Notes under the pieces: generated by a model
Seen by the model: only the letters and a program-made list of their open reading frames with translations
What the model was told of the DNA's origin: nothing
Databases searched by the model: none
Shown: piece after piece, positions 40,810 to 50,916 of the stretch
Layout: the number at the start of each line of letters is the position of its first letter
Numbering within the stretch: position 1 is the first letter of the stretch
Program-made: the position numbers and the translations under genes
Assembly (NCBI RefSeq): GCF_003633755.1
Contig: NZ_RBIL01000001.1
Span: 1,473,426 to 1,537,425 of the forward strand
Length of the DNA stretch: 64,000 nucleotides
Direction of reading: 5' to 3'
Source: Solirubrobacter pauli
Lineage (GTDB): Bacteria > Actinomycetota > Thermoleophilia > Solirubrobacterales > Solirubrobacteraceae

Positions 40810-40815
40810 TATCTT
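40810..40815 (+). promoter_or_regulatory. -10 box TATCTT of the ClpE-like gene (leaderless start)
   Basis: TATCTT, 7 nt (AGTCTGC), then GTG at 40823; no ribosome-binding site. Confidence 0.6.
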
Positions 40816-40822
40816 AGTCTGC

Positions 40823-42838
<2,016 letters not shown>

Positions 42839-42872
42839 AGCTCCGACCATCGCCGCCGATCACCGGAGGTCG

Positions 42873-43808
42873 ATGGACCGGATTCTGAGCCGCCGTGAGG
42901 TGATCGCCAGCGCGATCGGCCTCGCGGCGGCGCTGTCGTTGTGGAGCCCGCTGGGGCTCGCGGCGCCGCTGCTCGTCATCCCGCTGTTCGCGGTGCTGTG
43001 GTTCTTCGCGCGCGAGCGGCGGATCCGCACGCAGCAGGTCGAGACGCTGCGGGTGATCCTGCAGCACGCCTCCGACCTGATCCTGATCGTCGAGCGCGAC
43101 GGCCGCGTGCGCCGGGTGCTCGGCGCGTCCGCCGCGCTGCTCGGCGACGCGGAGTCCGGGCACCTGATCGACCACGTCCACGCGGACGACGTGGCCGGCG
43201 TGCGCCGCTTCCTGGCGTCGGGCAGCGGCGAGGCGGAGTTCCGGCTGCGTCACGCGGACGGCGCCGTGCGCCACGTGCACGCGGTCGCCGCCGACCTCAC
43301 GCGCGACGACCGCGTGCGCGGGCTCGTCCTGACCATCCGCGACGACGAGGCGCGCCAGGCGCTCCGCCACCGCGCGTGGCACGACCCGCTGACCGGGCTC
43401 GCGAACCGCGCGCTGTTCGACGAGCGGCTCGCGGAGGCCGACGAGCCGGCGGTGCTGTTCATCGACCTGGACGGGTTCAAGCCGGTCAACGACCGGCTCG
43501 GGCACGCGGCGGGCGACGAGGTGCTGCGGATCGTCGCCCGGCGGTTGCAGACGTGCGTGCGCGCGACCGACACCGTCGCGCGGCTGGGCGGCGACGAGTT
43601 CGCGCTGCTGGTCGAGGCCGGCTCCGAGGACGAAGTCGCCGCGCGGGTGGCGGACGCGTTCGCCGACCCGTTCGCGGTCGGCGGCGAGCTGCTCGTCGTG
43701 ACGGCCAGCGTCGGCGTCGCGGTGGGCGGCGAGGACGTGCTGGCCGCGGCCGACCGTGCGATGTACGCCGTCAAGCGACGGGACGAGCGGCAACGCGCCA
43801 TAAGCTGA
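42873..43808 (+). CDS. Membrane PAS-GGDEF diguanylate cyclase
   Basis: 311 residues. Two N-terminal membrane helices (to about residue 45), a PAS-like domain (about 55-165, ILQHASDLILIVERDGRV) and a GGDEF domain. The active site is intact (GGDEF at 239-243) and an inhibitory I-site RxxD (R230-D233) lies five residues before it, so it should make cyclic-di-GMP from two GTP under product inhibition. GGAGG precedes the ATG by 3 nt. It lies 34 bp after the ClpE-like gene on the same strand and may be read from its promoter. Confidence 0.92.
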   Translation: MDRILSRREVIASAIGLAAALSLWSPLGLAAPLLVIPLFAVLWFFARERRIRTQQVETLRVILQHASDLILIVERDGRVRRVLGASAALLGDAESGHLIDHVHADDVAGVRRFLASGSGEAEFRLRHADGAVRHVHAVAADLTRDDRVRGLVLTIRDDEARQALRHRAWHDPLTGLANRALFDERLAEADEPAVLFIDLDGFKPVNDRLGHAAGDEVLRIVARRLQTCVRATDTVARLGGDEFALLVEAGSEDEVAARVADAFADPFAVGGELLVVTASVGVAVGGEDVLAAADRAMYAVKRRDERQRAIS

Positions 43809-43877
43809 GCCGCTGTCGAAATCGCGGAGGCCCGGTCGTCGCGCTGGTAGACCCGCAACTGAAGGAGACTGCGCACC

Positions 43878-44249
43878 ATGGCTCGCTTCCTGCTCTTCAT
43901 GTACCCCGTCATCAGCGACGAGGAGTACGCCGCCGGACCGTCGCTCGAGGACGTCGAGGCGATGAACACGTTCAACCAGGCGCTCCAGGACGCCGGCGCG
44001 CTGCTCGCCGCCGACGGGTTGGCGCCCGAGTACACCCGCGTGAGCGAGGGCGGCGTGACCGACGGGCCGTTCAGCGAGGCGAAGGAGCTCGTCGGCGGCT
44101 ACTGGATCATCCAGGCCAAGGACCACGCCGAGGCGGTCGAGTGGACCAAGCGGATCCCGCTGTCGGGACAGTCGTTCGTCGAGGTCCGCCGGATCATGGA
44201 GCTCTCAGACTTCCCGGAGGAGATCGCCGCGGCGGCCGAGATCAAGTGA
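43878..44249 (+). CDS. DGPF-domain (YCII-related) protein, partner of ECF42 sigma factor
   Basis: 123 residues with the DGPF hallmark (GVTDGPFSEAKELVGGYWII) and YCII-like fold. DGPF proteins are the constant neighbours of ECF42 sigma factors in actinobacteria; how they act is not established. AAGGAG lies 10 nt before the ATG, one of the few genes here with a good ribosome-binding site. Its stop overlaps the sigma-factor GTG (GTGA). A second DGPF-ECF42 pair lies at 47599-49148. Confidence 0.9.
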   Translation: MARFLLFMYPVISDEEYAAGPSLEDVEAMNTFNQALQDAGALLAADGLAPEYTRVSEGGVTDGPFSEAKELVGGYWIIQAKDHAEAVEWTKRIPLSGQSFVEVRRIMELSDFPEEIAAAAEIK

Positions 44250-45475
44250 CCTCGTCGCGCGAGGCCGTCGAAGCCGTCTGGCGGATCGAGTCCGCCCGGT
44301 TGATCGGCGGCCTCGCGCGGATGGTCCGCGACGTCGGCGTGGCCGAGGACCTCGCCCAGGACGCGCTGGTCGCGGCGCTCGAGACGTGGCCGCGGACCGG
44401 CGTGCCGGACAACCCGGGCGCGTGGCTGATGGCGACGGCCAAGCATCGTGCGATCGACCTGATGCGGCGCAACCAGCGTCTGCAGAGCAAGCAGGAGGAG
44501 CTCGCCTGGGAGCTCGGCGTCCAGTTGGCGATGGCGCGGCCGGCGGCGCTCGGCGAGGAGATCGGCGACGACGTGCTCGCGCTGATGTTCACCTGCTGCC
44601 ACCCGGTCCTGAAGGTCGAGGCGCGGGTGGCGCTGACCCTGCGGATGCTGGGCGGGCTCTCGACACCCGCGATCGCCCGCGCGTTCCTCGTGCCCGAGGC
44701 GACGGTGGCGCAGCGGATCGTGCGCGCCAAGCGCGCGCTCGCGGATGAGCACGTGCCGTTCGCGGTGCCGAGCGGCGAAGCGCTGCAGCCGCGGCTCGCC
44801 TCCGTGCTGGAGGTCGTCTACCTGATCTTCAACGAGGGCTACACCGCCTCGGCCGGCGAGGACTGGATGCGACCGGACCTGTGCGAGGACGCGCTGCGGC
44901 TCGCGCGCATCCTGGCGCGGCTGGCGCCGCAGGCGAGCGAGGCGCACGGGCTCGTCGCGCTGCTGGAGATCCAGGCGTCGCGCACGGCCGCGCGGACCGA
45001 CCGCGCCGGCCGCCCGGTCCTGCTGCTCGACCAGGACCGCCGGCGCTGGGACCCGCTGCTGATCCGCCGCGGGCTGGCGGCGCTGGCGCGGGCCGAGGCG
45101 CTCGGGCTCGGCCCCTACGGGCTGCAGGCCGCGATCGCCGCGTGCCACGCGCGGGCGCGGCGGGCGGAGGACACCGACTGGTACCGGATCACGGCGCTCT
45201 ACGAGCAGCTCGCTCGGCGCTCCCCCTCGCCGGTCGTCGAGCTCAACCGGGCGGTGGCGATCGGCATGGCGTTCGGACCGCAGGCGGCGTTGGCGCACGT
45301 CGACCAGCTCCAGGACGCGCTGCCGGGCTACCACCTGCTGCCCAGCGTCCGCGCCGACCTGCTGGCCAAGCTCGGCCGGACCGAGGAGGCGCGCGCGGAG
45401 CTCGAGCGTGCCGCAACGCTCACCGGCAACGCCGCCGAGCAGCGGCTGCTTCGCGCCCGCGCCGCGGCCCTGTAA
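44246..45475 (+). CDS. ECF42-type RNA polymerase sigma factor
   Basis: 409 residues. Sigma region 2 (AEDLAQDALVAALETWPRTGVPDNPGAW) and region 4 (LGGLSTPAIARAFLVPEATVAQRI) are followed by a long C-terminal helical domain (DUF6596/TPR-like; VVYLIFNEGYTA, VVELNRAVAIGM) that replaces an anti-sigma factor in regulation. Such sigma factors are coupled to a DGPF protein, which is encoded just upstream and overlaps by 4 bp. Target promoters cannot be identified here. The paralog at 47599 shares the same layout. Confidence 0.92.
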   Translation: MTSSREAVEAVWRIESARLIGGLARMVRDVGVAEDLAQDALVAALETWPRTGVPDNPGAWLMATAKHRAIDLMRRNQRLQSKQEELAWELGVQLAMARPAALGEEIGDDVLALMFTCCHPVLKVEARVALTLRMLGGLSTPAIARAFLVPEATVAQRIVRAKRALADEHVPFAVPSGEALQPRLASVLEVVYLIFNEGYTASAGEDWMRPDLCEDALRLARILARLAPQASEAHGLVALLEIQASRTAARTDRAGRPVLLLDQDRRRWDPLLIRRGLAALARAEALGLGPYGLQAAIAACHARARRAEDTDWYRITALYEQLARRSPSPVVELNRAVAIGMAFGPQAALAHVDQLQDALPGYHLLPSVRADLLAKLGRTEEARAELERAATLTGNAAEQRLLRARAAAL

Positions 45476-45511
45476 CGTCCGCGCGGTCAAGCGGCAGGGA
45501 GGAGAGACCCC

Positions 45512-47287
45512 GTGAGCGACGTTGACCAGTGGCTGTCGGACTTCGGTGCTGCGCTGAGTCGCGGCGACAGCGCGGGCGCTGCGGCGCTGTTCCACGAAGA
45601 GAGCTTCTGGCGCGACCTGGTCGCGTTCACGTGGAACCTCAAGACGGTCGAAGGACCGGAGGAGATCGAGGCGATGCTCGACGCCACGCTCGAGCACACG
45701 CAGCCGAGCGGCTGGCACACCACGGAGCCGCCTGACACCGCCGACGGGATCACGACCGCGTGGATCGCGTTCGAGACGGCGACCGGCCGCGGCAACGGCC
45801 TGCTGCGCCTGCGCGACGGCAAGGCGTGGACGCTGCTCACCGCGCTCTACGAGCTGAAGGGGTTCGAGGAGCCGCGCGGCACGCACCGGCCCAAGGGCGT
45901 GGTGCACGGCGCCGACCCGGACCGCGTCACGTGGCTGGAGGCGCGGCAGCGGGAGGCGGAGGAGCTCGGCTACACGGTCGATCCCGAGGTGGTGATCGTG
46001 GGCGGCGGCCAGGGCGCGATCGGCCTCGGCGCGCGGCTCCGCCAGCTCGGCGTCCCGACGATCATCTGCGAGCGCAACGCCCGCCCCGGGGACTCGTGGC
46101 GGCGCCGCTACAAGTCGCTCTGCCTGCACGACCCGGTCTGGTACGACCACCTGCCCTACATCAAGTTCCCCGAGAACTGGCCGGTGTTCTCGCCGAAGGA
46201 CAAGATCGGCGACTGGCTGGAGATGTACACGCGGGTGATGGAGCTCAACTACTGGGGCTCGACGGTCGTGCGGTCGGCCTCCTTCGACCCCGACGAGGGG
46301 CGCTGGACCGTGCAGGTCGAGCGCGAGGGCCAGGCGCTCACGTTGCGCCCGCGCCAGCTTGTCCTCGCCACCGGCATGTCCTCGCAGCCGAACGTGCCCG
46401 AGATCGAGGGCATGGACGTCTTCAAGGGCGACCAGCACCACTCGTCCAAGCACCCCGGTCCGGACGCGTACGCGGGCAAGCGGGCGGTGGTGATCGGCTC
46501 CAACAACTCCGCGCACGACATCTGCGCGGCGCTGTGGGAGGTCGGCGCGGACGTGACGATGGTGCAGCGCTCCTCCACCCACATCGTGCGGTCGGACACG
46601 CTGATGGAGATCGGGCTCGGCGCCCTGTACTCCGAAGAGGCGCTGGCGGCCGGGGTCACGACCGAGAAGGCGGACCTGATCTTCGCGTCGCTGCCCTACC
46701 GGATCCTGCACGAGTTCCAGATCCCGCTCTACGACCAGATGCGTGAGCGCGACAAGGACTTCTACGACCGCCTGGAGGCTGCCGGCTTCTGGCTCGACTG
46801 GGGCGAGGACGGCTCGGGCCTGTTCATGAAGTACCTCCGGCGGGGCTCGGGCTACTACATCGACGTGGGCGCCTCGGAGCTGGTCGCCGACGGCAAGATC
46901 AAGCTCGCCCACGGGCGCGTGGCGCGGCTCACCGAGGACGCCGTCGAGCTCGAGGACGGCACGGTGCTCGGTGCCGACCTCGTCGTCTACGCGACGGGTT
47001 ACAACTCGATGAACGGCTGGGCCGCGGAGCTGATCTCGCCGGAGGTGGCCGACAAGGTCGGCAAGGTGTGGGGCCTCGGGTCCGCCACGACCAAGGACCC
47101 GGGCCCCTGGGAGGGCGAGCAGCGGAACATGTGGAAGCCGACGCAGCAGGAGCACCTGTGGTTCCACGGCGGCAACCTGCACCAGTCGCGGCACTACTCG
47201 CTCTACCTCGCCTTGCAGCTAAAGGCGCGCCTCGAGGGGATCGACACGCCCGTGTACGGGCTTCAGGAGGTCCATCACCTCGCCTGA
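45512..47287 (+). CDS. Flavin-containing monooxygenase with N-terminal NTF2-like domain
   Basis: 591 residues. Residues 1-130 form a SnoaL/NTF2-like domain; the oxygenase follows with the FAD-binding motif VVIVGGGQGAIGLGARLRQLG and an NADPH-site motif VVIGSNNSAHDI, whose second Gly is replaced by Asn. The C-terminal DLVVYATGYNS motif fits class B flavin monooxygenases. It probably oxidises a small N-, S- or carbonyl compound, possibly held by the NTF2 domain. The GTG is preceded by GGAGAG at good distance. It lies between the two sigma-factor pairs and may belong to the regulon of either. Its 3' end overlaps the convergent YeaQ-like gene by 13 bp. Confidence 0.88.
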   Translation: MSDVDQWLSDFGAALSRGDSAGAAALFHEESFWRDLVAFTWNLKTVEGPEEIEAMLDATLEHTQPSGWHTTEPPDTADGITTAWIAFETATGRGNGLLRLRDGKAWTLLTALYELKGFEEPRGTHRPKGVVHGADPDRVTWLEARQREAEELGYTVDPEVVIVGGGQGAIGLGARLRQLGVPTIICERNARPGDSWRRRYKSLCLHDPVWYDHLPYIKFPENWPVFSPKDKIGDWLEMYTRVMELNYWGSTVVRSASFDPDEGRWTVQVEREGQALTLRPRQLVLATGMSSQPNVPEIEGMDVFKGDQHHSSKHPGPDAYAGKRAVVIGSNNSAHDICAALWEVGADVTMVQRSSTHIVRSDTLMEIGLGALYSEEALAAGVTTEKADLIFASLPYRILHEFQIPLYDQMRERDKDFYDRLEAAGFWLDWGEDGSGLFMKYLRRGSGYYIDVGASELVADGKIKLAHGRVARLTEDAVELEDGTVLGADLVVYATGYNSMNGWAAELISPEVADKVGKVWGLGSATTKDPGPWEGEQRNMWKPTQQEHLWFHGGNLHQSRHYSLYLALQLKARLEGIDTPVYGLQEVHHLA

Positions 47288-47589
47288 GGAGGACCTGACG
47301 GCTTGCGCTCCGGTGACATGCCCGTGCGCCGGAGCACGAAGCCCGCGATCGGCAGCACGATCAGCACGCCGATGATCGCGGAGAGGATGCCGCCGAGGTC
47401 GAAGACGTCCTCGTCGCCGATCCCGAGCAGCTTGGTGAAGAGGAACCAGCCCACGGCCGCGCCGATCAGGCCGAGGACGAGCGAGACGAGCCACGACGCG
47501 GGCCCGCTCATGTGGCGGAAGACGTCGCCGGGCATGAGGACCCGCCCGATGACGCCGGCCAAGAAGCCGAGGATGAGTGCTCCGATCAT
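47275..47589 (-). CDS. GlsB/YeaQ/YmgE-family small membrane protein
   Basis: 104 residues with three membrane helices and the family start IGALILGFLAGVIGRVLMPG and GLIGAAVGWFLFTKLLGIG. Members are stress-induced membrane proteins of unclear function. TAGCGT lies 6 nt before the ATG; its TAG is also the stop codon of the sigma-factor gene. The tail (RRTGMSPERKPSGPPQAR) is soluble. Confidence 0.87.
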   Translation of the reverse strand: MIGALILGFLAGVIGRVLMPGDVFRHMSGPASWLVSLVLGLIGAAVGWFLFTKLLGIGDEDVFDLGGILSAIIGVLIVLPIAGFVLRRTGMSPERKPSGPPQAR

Positions 47590-47598
47590 GCCTCGACG

Positions 47599-48795
47599 CT
47601 ACCCGAGGGTCGCGCGGCGCGCGGCCAGAGCGGCCCGCTCGTGCGGAAGGGCCGACAGCGAGAGCGCCGTCGCGTAGGCCGCATCTGCGCCGTCGATGTC
47701 GCCGAGGCGGCGCAGCAGCTCGGCCCGCGCGGCGTGCAACGGGTGGTAGCGCTCGAGGCCGGACACGGTGTCCAGCAGTGAGAGCCCGGTCGCTGGGCCT
47801 GCGGCGAACCCCACCGCGATCGCACGGTTGATCGTGATCACAGGAGACGGGTCGACGCGTGCCAGCTCCGCGTACAACGCGGCGATCTGCAGCCAGTCGG
47901 TGGAAGCGAACGCCGGCGCCTGGTCGTGCAATGCCGCGATCGCGGCCTGGATCACGTACGTGCCCGGCGAGGGCAACCGCAGCGCCCGCTCGAGCACCGC
48001 CACGCCTTCGTCCACCAACCCCCGGTCCCACCGCCCTCGGTCCTGCTCCTCCAGCGACACGAGCTCGCCGTCGCGCACCCGCGCCGACGACCGCGCATCG
48101 GTCAGCAGGACCAGCGCGAGCAGCCCGTGCGCCTCGGCGGCGTCCGGCATCAACCGCGCGAGCAGGCGCGCGAGCCGCACGCCCTCGTCGCGCAGCTCGT
48201 CGCGGACCGCGGCGTGGCCTTCGTTGAACACGAGGTAGACCACCCGGAGCACCGCGCCCAGCCGCTCGGGCAGCAGGTCGTCAGGGGGCACGCGGAACGG
48301 GATCCGCCCCTTGCTGATCTTGTTGCGGGCCCGTGTCAGCCGTCGCTCCATGGCGGGCTCGGACGAGATGAGCGCCCGCGCGATCTCCTCGACCGTGAGC
48401 CCGGCGACGCTGCGCAGGGTCAGCGCCATCCGCACTTCCGGGGACAGCGCCGGATGACAGCACGCGAACAGCATCCGCAGCTGGTCGTCCTCCAGCGAGG
48501 ACCGCTCGAAGTCGATCTCGTCGTAGGTCACGGCCTCTCCCACCTGCATCGCGTGCGCGTCCACCACGCGCTGGTGACGAAGCCGGTCGAGCGCATTGCG
48601 CCAGGCCGTCGTGGTCAGCCAGGCACCTGGCCGGTCCGGCACGCCGCGGCGATCCCATTCGACCGCCGCGGCCACGAACGCGTCCTGGACGACGTCCTCC
48701 GCCAGCGCGAGGTCGCCGTCGAGCCGGCGCGTGATCGTCGCCAGCACCGCGGCTCGCTCGTCGCGGAAGGCCCGCTCGAGCGAATCCGCGCTCAC
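47599..48795 (-). CDS. ECF42-type RNA polymerase sigma factor (second copy)
   Basis: 398 residues, same architecture as the protein at 44246: region 2 (LALAEDVVQDAFVAAAVEW), region 4 (VAGLTVEEIARALISSEPAMERRL) and the C-terminal helical domain (VVYLVFNEGHAA, VITINRAIAVGF). The GTG at 48795 overlaps the DGPF gene stop (GTGA). The two copies differ throughout, so they are old paralogs rather than a recent duplication. It ends just before the YeaQ-like gene, which it may help to express. Confidence 0.92.
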   Translation of the reverse strand: MSADSLERAFRDERAAVLATITRRLDGDLALAEDVVQDAFVAAAVEWDRRGVPDRPGAWLTTTAWRNALDRLRHQRVVDAHAMQVGEAVTYDEIDFERSSLEDDQLRMLFACCHPALSPEVRMALTLRSVAGLTVEEIARALISSEPAMERRLTRARNKISKGRIPFRVPPDDLLPERLGAVLRVVYLVFNEGHAAVRDELRDEGVRLARLLARLMPDAAEAHGLLALVLLTDARSSARVRDGELVSLEEQDRGRWDRGLVDEGVAVLERALRLPSPGTYVIQAAIAALHDQAPAFASTDWLQIAALYAELARVDPSPVITINRAIAVGFAAGPATGLSLLDTVSGLERYHPLHAARAELLRRLGDIDGADAAYATALSLSALPHERAALAARRATLG

Positions 48796-49148
48796 GCCGT
48801 CTGGAATCCGTAGGAGGAGGCGTGGATCTGGACCGAGCCGTACTCGGTGGCCGGCATCCGGCGTGCCCAGGCGAGCGCGGCGTCCAGGTCCTCGACGTCG
48901 ATGACGTACAGCGAGAACAGGATCTCCTTGGTCTCGGCGAACGGCCCATCGGTGACGATCTCCTCGCCCCCGCGAGTGCGCAGCGTCGTGGCGGTCTCCG
49001 GCGAGAGCCCGCCGACGCCGACGATCACGCCGGCCGCCTTCATCTCATCGTTGAGGGCGTTCCAGACCTTCATCTCGGCCTCGAACTCCGGAGTTCCCAT
49101 CTCCGGGCCCTCGCCGTCGCGGTAGTGCAGTGTGAGTACGTAGTGCAT
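48792..49148 (-). CDS. DGPF-domain (YCII-related) protein (second copy)
   Basis: 118 residues, YCII fold with the hallmark EIVTDGPFAETKEILFSLYV. It starts at ATG 49148 and overlaps the second ECF42 gene by 4 bp. No convincing ribosome-binding site or -10 box at the usual distance is seen. It and its sigma factor face the first pair across 2.1 kb. Confidence 0.9.
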   Translation of the reverse strand: MHYVLTLHYRDGEGPEMGTPEFEAEMKVWNALNDEMKAAGVIVGVGGLSPETATTLRTRGGEEIVTDGPFAETKEILFSLYVIDVEDLDAALAWARRMPATEYGSVQIHASSYGFQTA

Positions 49149-49230
49149 GGTGGTACGACGCGGCTATCCCGCGCCACCCGACACACCTTGCCAGAGTTGG
49201 CACGTTGCCACTCTTGACCGAACGGAGCGT

Positions 49231-50853
49231 TCAGGCCGTAGCCTTGCGCTCCGCGAACCGCTCGCGGAGCGTCTTCTTGGAGAACTTGCCCACGGACGTC
49301 TTGGGCACCTCCTCGATCAGCTCGAGGTCGTTCGGGATCCACCACTTGGGCACGCGCTCGGCCAGGAACGCGCGCAGCTCGTCGAGCGTGAGTCCCTCGC
49401 CGGGCTCGGGCACGACGCACGCCAGCGGGCGCTCGGACCACTTCTCGTCGGGGATGCCGATGACCGCGGCCTCGGCCACCTTCGGGTGGGCCATGATCGC
49501 GTTCTCGAGCTCCACGGAGGAGATCCACTCGCCGCCCGACTTCACCAGGTCCTTGGTGCGGTCCACGAGCCGCACGTAGCCGTCGGGCGAGATCGTCGCC
49601 ACGTCGCCCGTGCGCAGCCAGCCGTCCTCGGTGAACGACTGGTCCGAGCGCTCGTCGTTGTAGTAGGCGCGGGCGATCCACGGCCCGACCGCCTGCAGCT
49701 CGCCGCGCGCCTCGCCGTCCCAGGGCAGCTCCTCGCCCGTCGCGGGGTCGGCGATCCGCAGCTCCACGAGCGGGATCGGCGTGCCCTGCGCGGCGCGTAG
49801 GTCGGCGAGCTCCTCTTCGGAGGCGTCGGCGAGCGTCGACTTGATCCGCCCCGTGGTCGCCACCGGCGACGTCTCGGTCATGCCCCAGGCCTGCAGGATC
49901 GGCAGCCCGACCTGCTCGCGGTAGGCCTCGCTCAGGGACTTCGGCACGGCGGACCCGCCGCACACGATGTCCCGTAGAGACGACAGGTCCCGCCCCTTGA
50001 GCTCCGGCAGCACGCCCATCCAGATCGTCGGCACGCCCGCGGCCAGCGTCACCTTCTCGCCCTCCATCAGCTCGGCGATCGCGGCGGGCTGCATCTTCGG
50101 GCCGGGCATGACGAGGTCCGCCCCCGCCATCACCGCCGCCTGGCAGAGGCCCCACGCGTTGGCGTGGAACATCGGCACGACCGGCATCACCCGGTCCTTC
50201 TCGGACACCGCGGCCGCGTCCACGCACAGCGCGCCCATCGAGTGCAGGACGGTCGAGCGGTGCGAGTAGACGACGCCCTTCGGGTGCCCCGTGGTGCCGC
50301 TCGTGTAGCACATGGCGGCGGCCTGGTTCTCGTCCTCCAGCACGCCGAACTCGGCCGGCGCGGCGGCCGCCAGCAGCGTCTCGTAGTCCTGCACGCGCGG
50401 ATCGTCGGGGATGTCCTCAGGAACACCGTCGTCCATGACGATCACCTGCTTGACGGTGCTCAGCCGGTCCACGAGCGGCCAGAAGATGCCGAGCAGCGAC
50501 CGGTCCACGAACACGACCTCGTCCTCGGCGTGGTCGGCGATGTAGACGACGTCGTCAGGAAAGAGACGGATGTTGAGCGTGTGCAGGACGCGCCCCGAGC
50601 AGGGCGCGGCGAAGTAGAGCTCGAGATGGCGCGCGGTGTTCCAGGCGAAGGTCGCCACGCGGCCGTCCGGGCTGACGCCGAGCTCGTCCAGCACGGTCGC
50701 GAGCTTGCGCGTCCGCTGCGCCCACTCGCCGTAGGTGATCCGCTCGATGCCACCGGCCTGGACGGTCGCCACCCCCTTGCCCGCGAACAAGCGCTCAGCA
50801 CGATTGAAGATGTGGGTGAGCGTGAGCGGGTACTGCGACATCAGTCCTTGCAT
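49231..50853 (-). CDS. Acyl-CoA synthetase (medium/long-chain fatty acid-CoA ligase)
   Basis: 540 residues. AMP-binding motifs: YTSGTTGHPKGV, WGMTETSP, GWLRTGDVATISPDGYVRLVDRTKD and the catalytic-loop Lys in KTSVGKFSKKTLR. It activates a carboxylic acid to its CoA ester using ATP; motif spacing fits the FadD/AlkK type acting on medium to long chains. GGAGAG lies 8 nt before the ATG at 50853; an ATG four codons later is possible. It stands alone, but the desaturase and cyclopropane synthase genes nearby fit a fatty-acid context. Confidence 0.9.
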   Translation of the reverse strand: MQGLMSQYPLTLTHIFNRAERLFAGKGVATVQAGGIERITYGEWAQRTRKLATVLDELGVSPDGRVATFAWNTARHLELYFAAPCSGRVLHTLNIRLFPDDVVYIADHAEDEVVFVDRSLLGIFWPLVDRLSTVKQVIVMDDGVPEDIPDDPRVQDYETLLAAAAPAEFGVLEDENQAAAMCYTSGTTGHPKGVVYSHRSTVLHSMGALCVDAAAVSEKDRVMPVVPMFHANAWGLCQAAVMAGADLVMPGPKMQPAAIAELMEGEKVTLAAGVPTIWMGVLPELKGRDLSSLRDIVCGGSAVPKSLSEAYREQVGLPILQAWGMTETSPVATTGRIKSTLADASEEELADLRAAQGTPIPLVELRIADPATGEELPWDGEARGELQAVGPWIARAYYNDERSDQSFTEDGWLRTGDVATISPDGYVRLVDRTKDLVKSGGEWISSVELENAIMAHPKVAEAAVIGIPDEKWSERPLACVVPEPGEGLTLDELRAFLAERVPKWWIPNDLELIEEVPKTSVGKFSKKTLRERFAERKATA

Positions 50854-50916
50854 GCGGCCTCTCTCCTTCCCGTTCGTCCAGCTCATCTTCCCGCATCGGC
50901 TGGCATGGTGGTCCTG

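Noticed and set aside
44246-48795. Recent duplication of the sigma-factor pair
   Set aside because: Proteins share layout but differ throughout, and flanking DNA shows no repeat.
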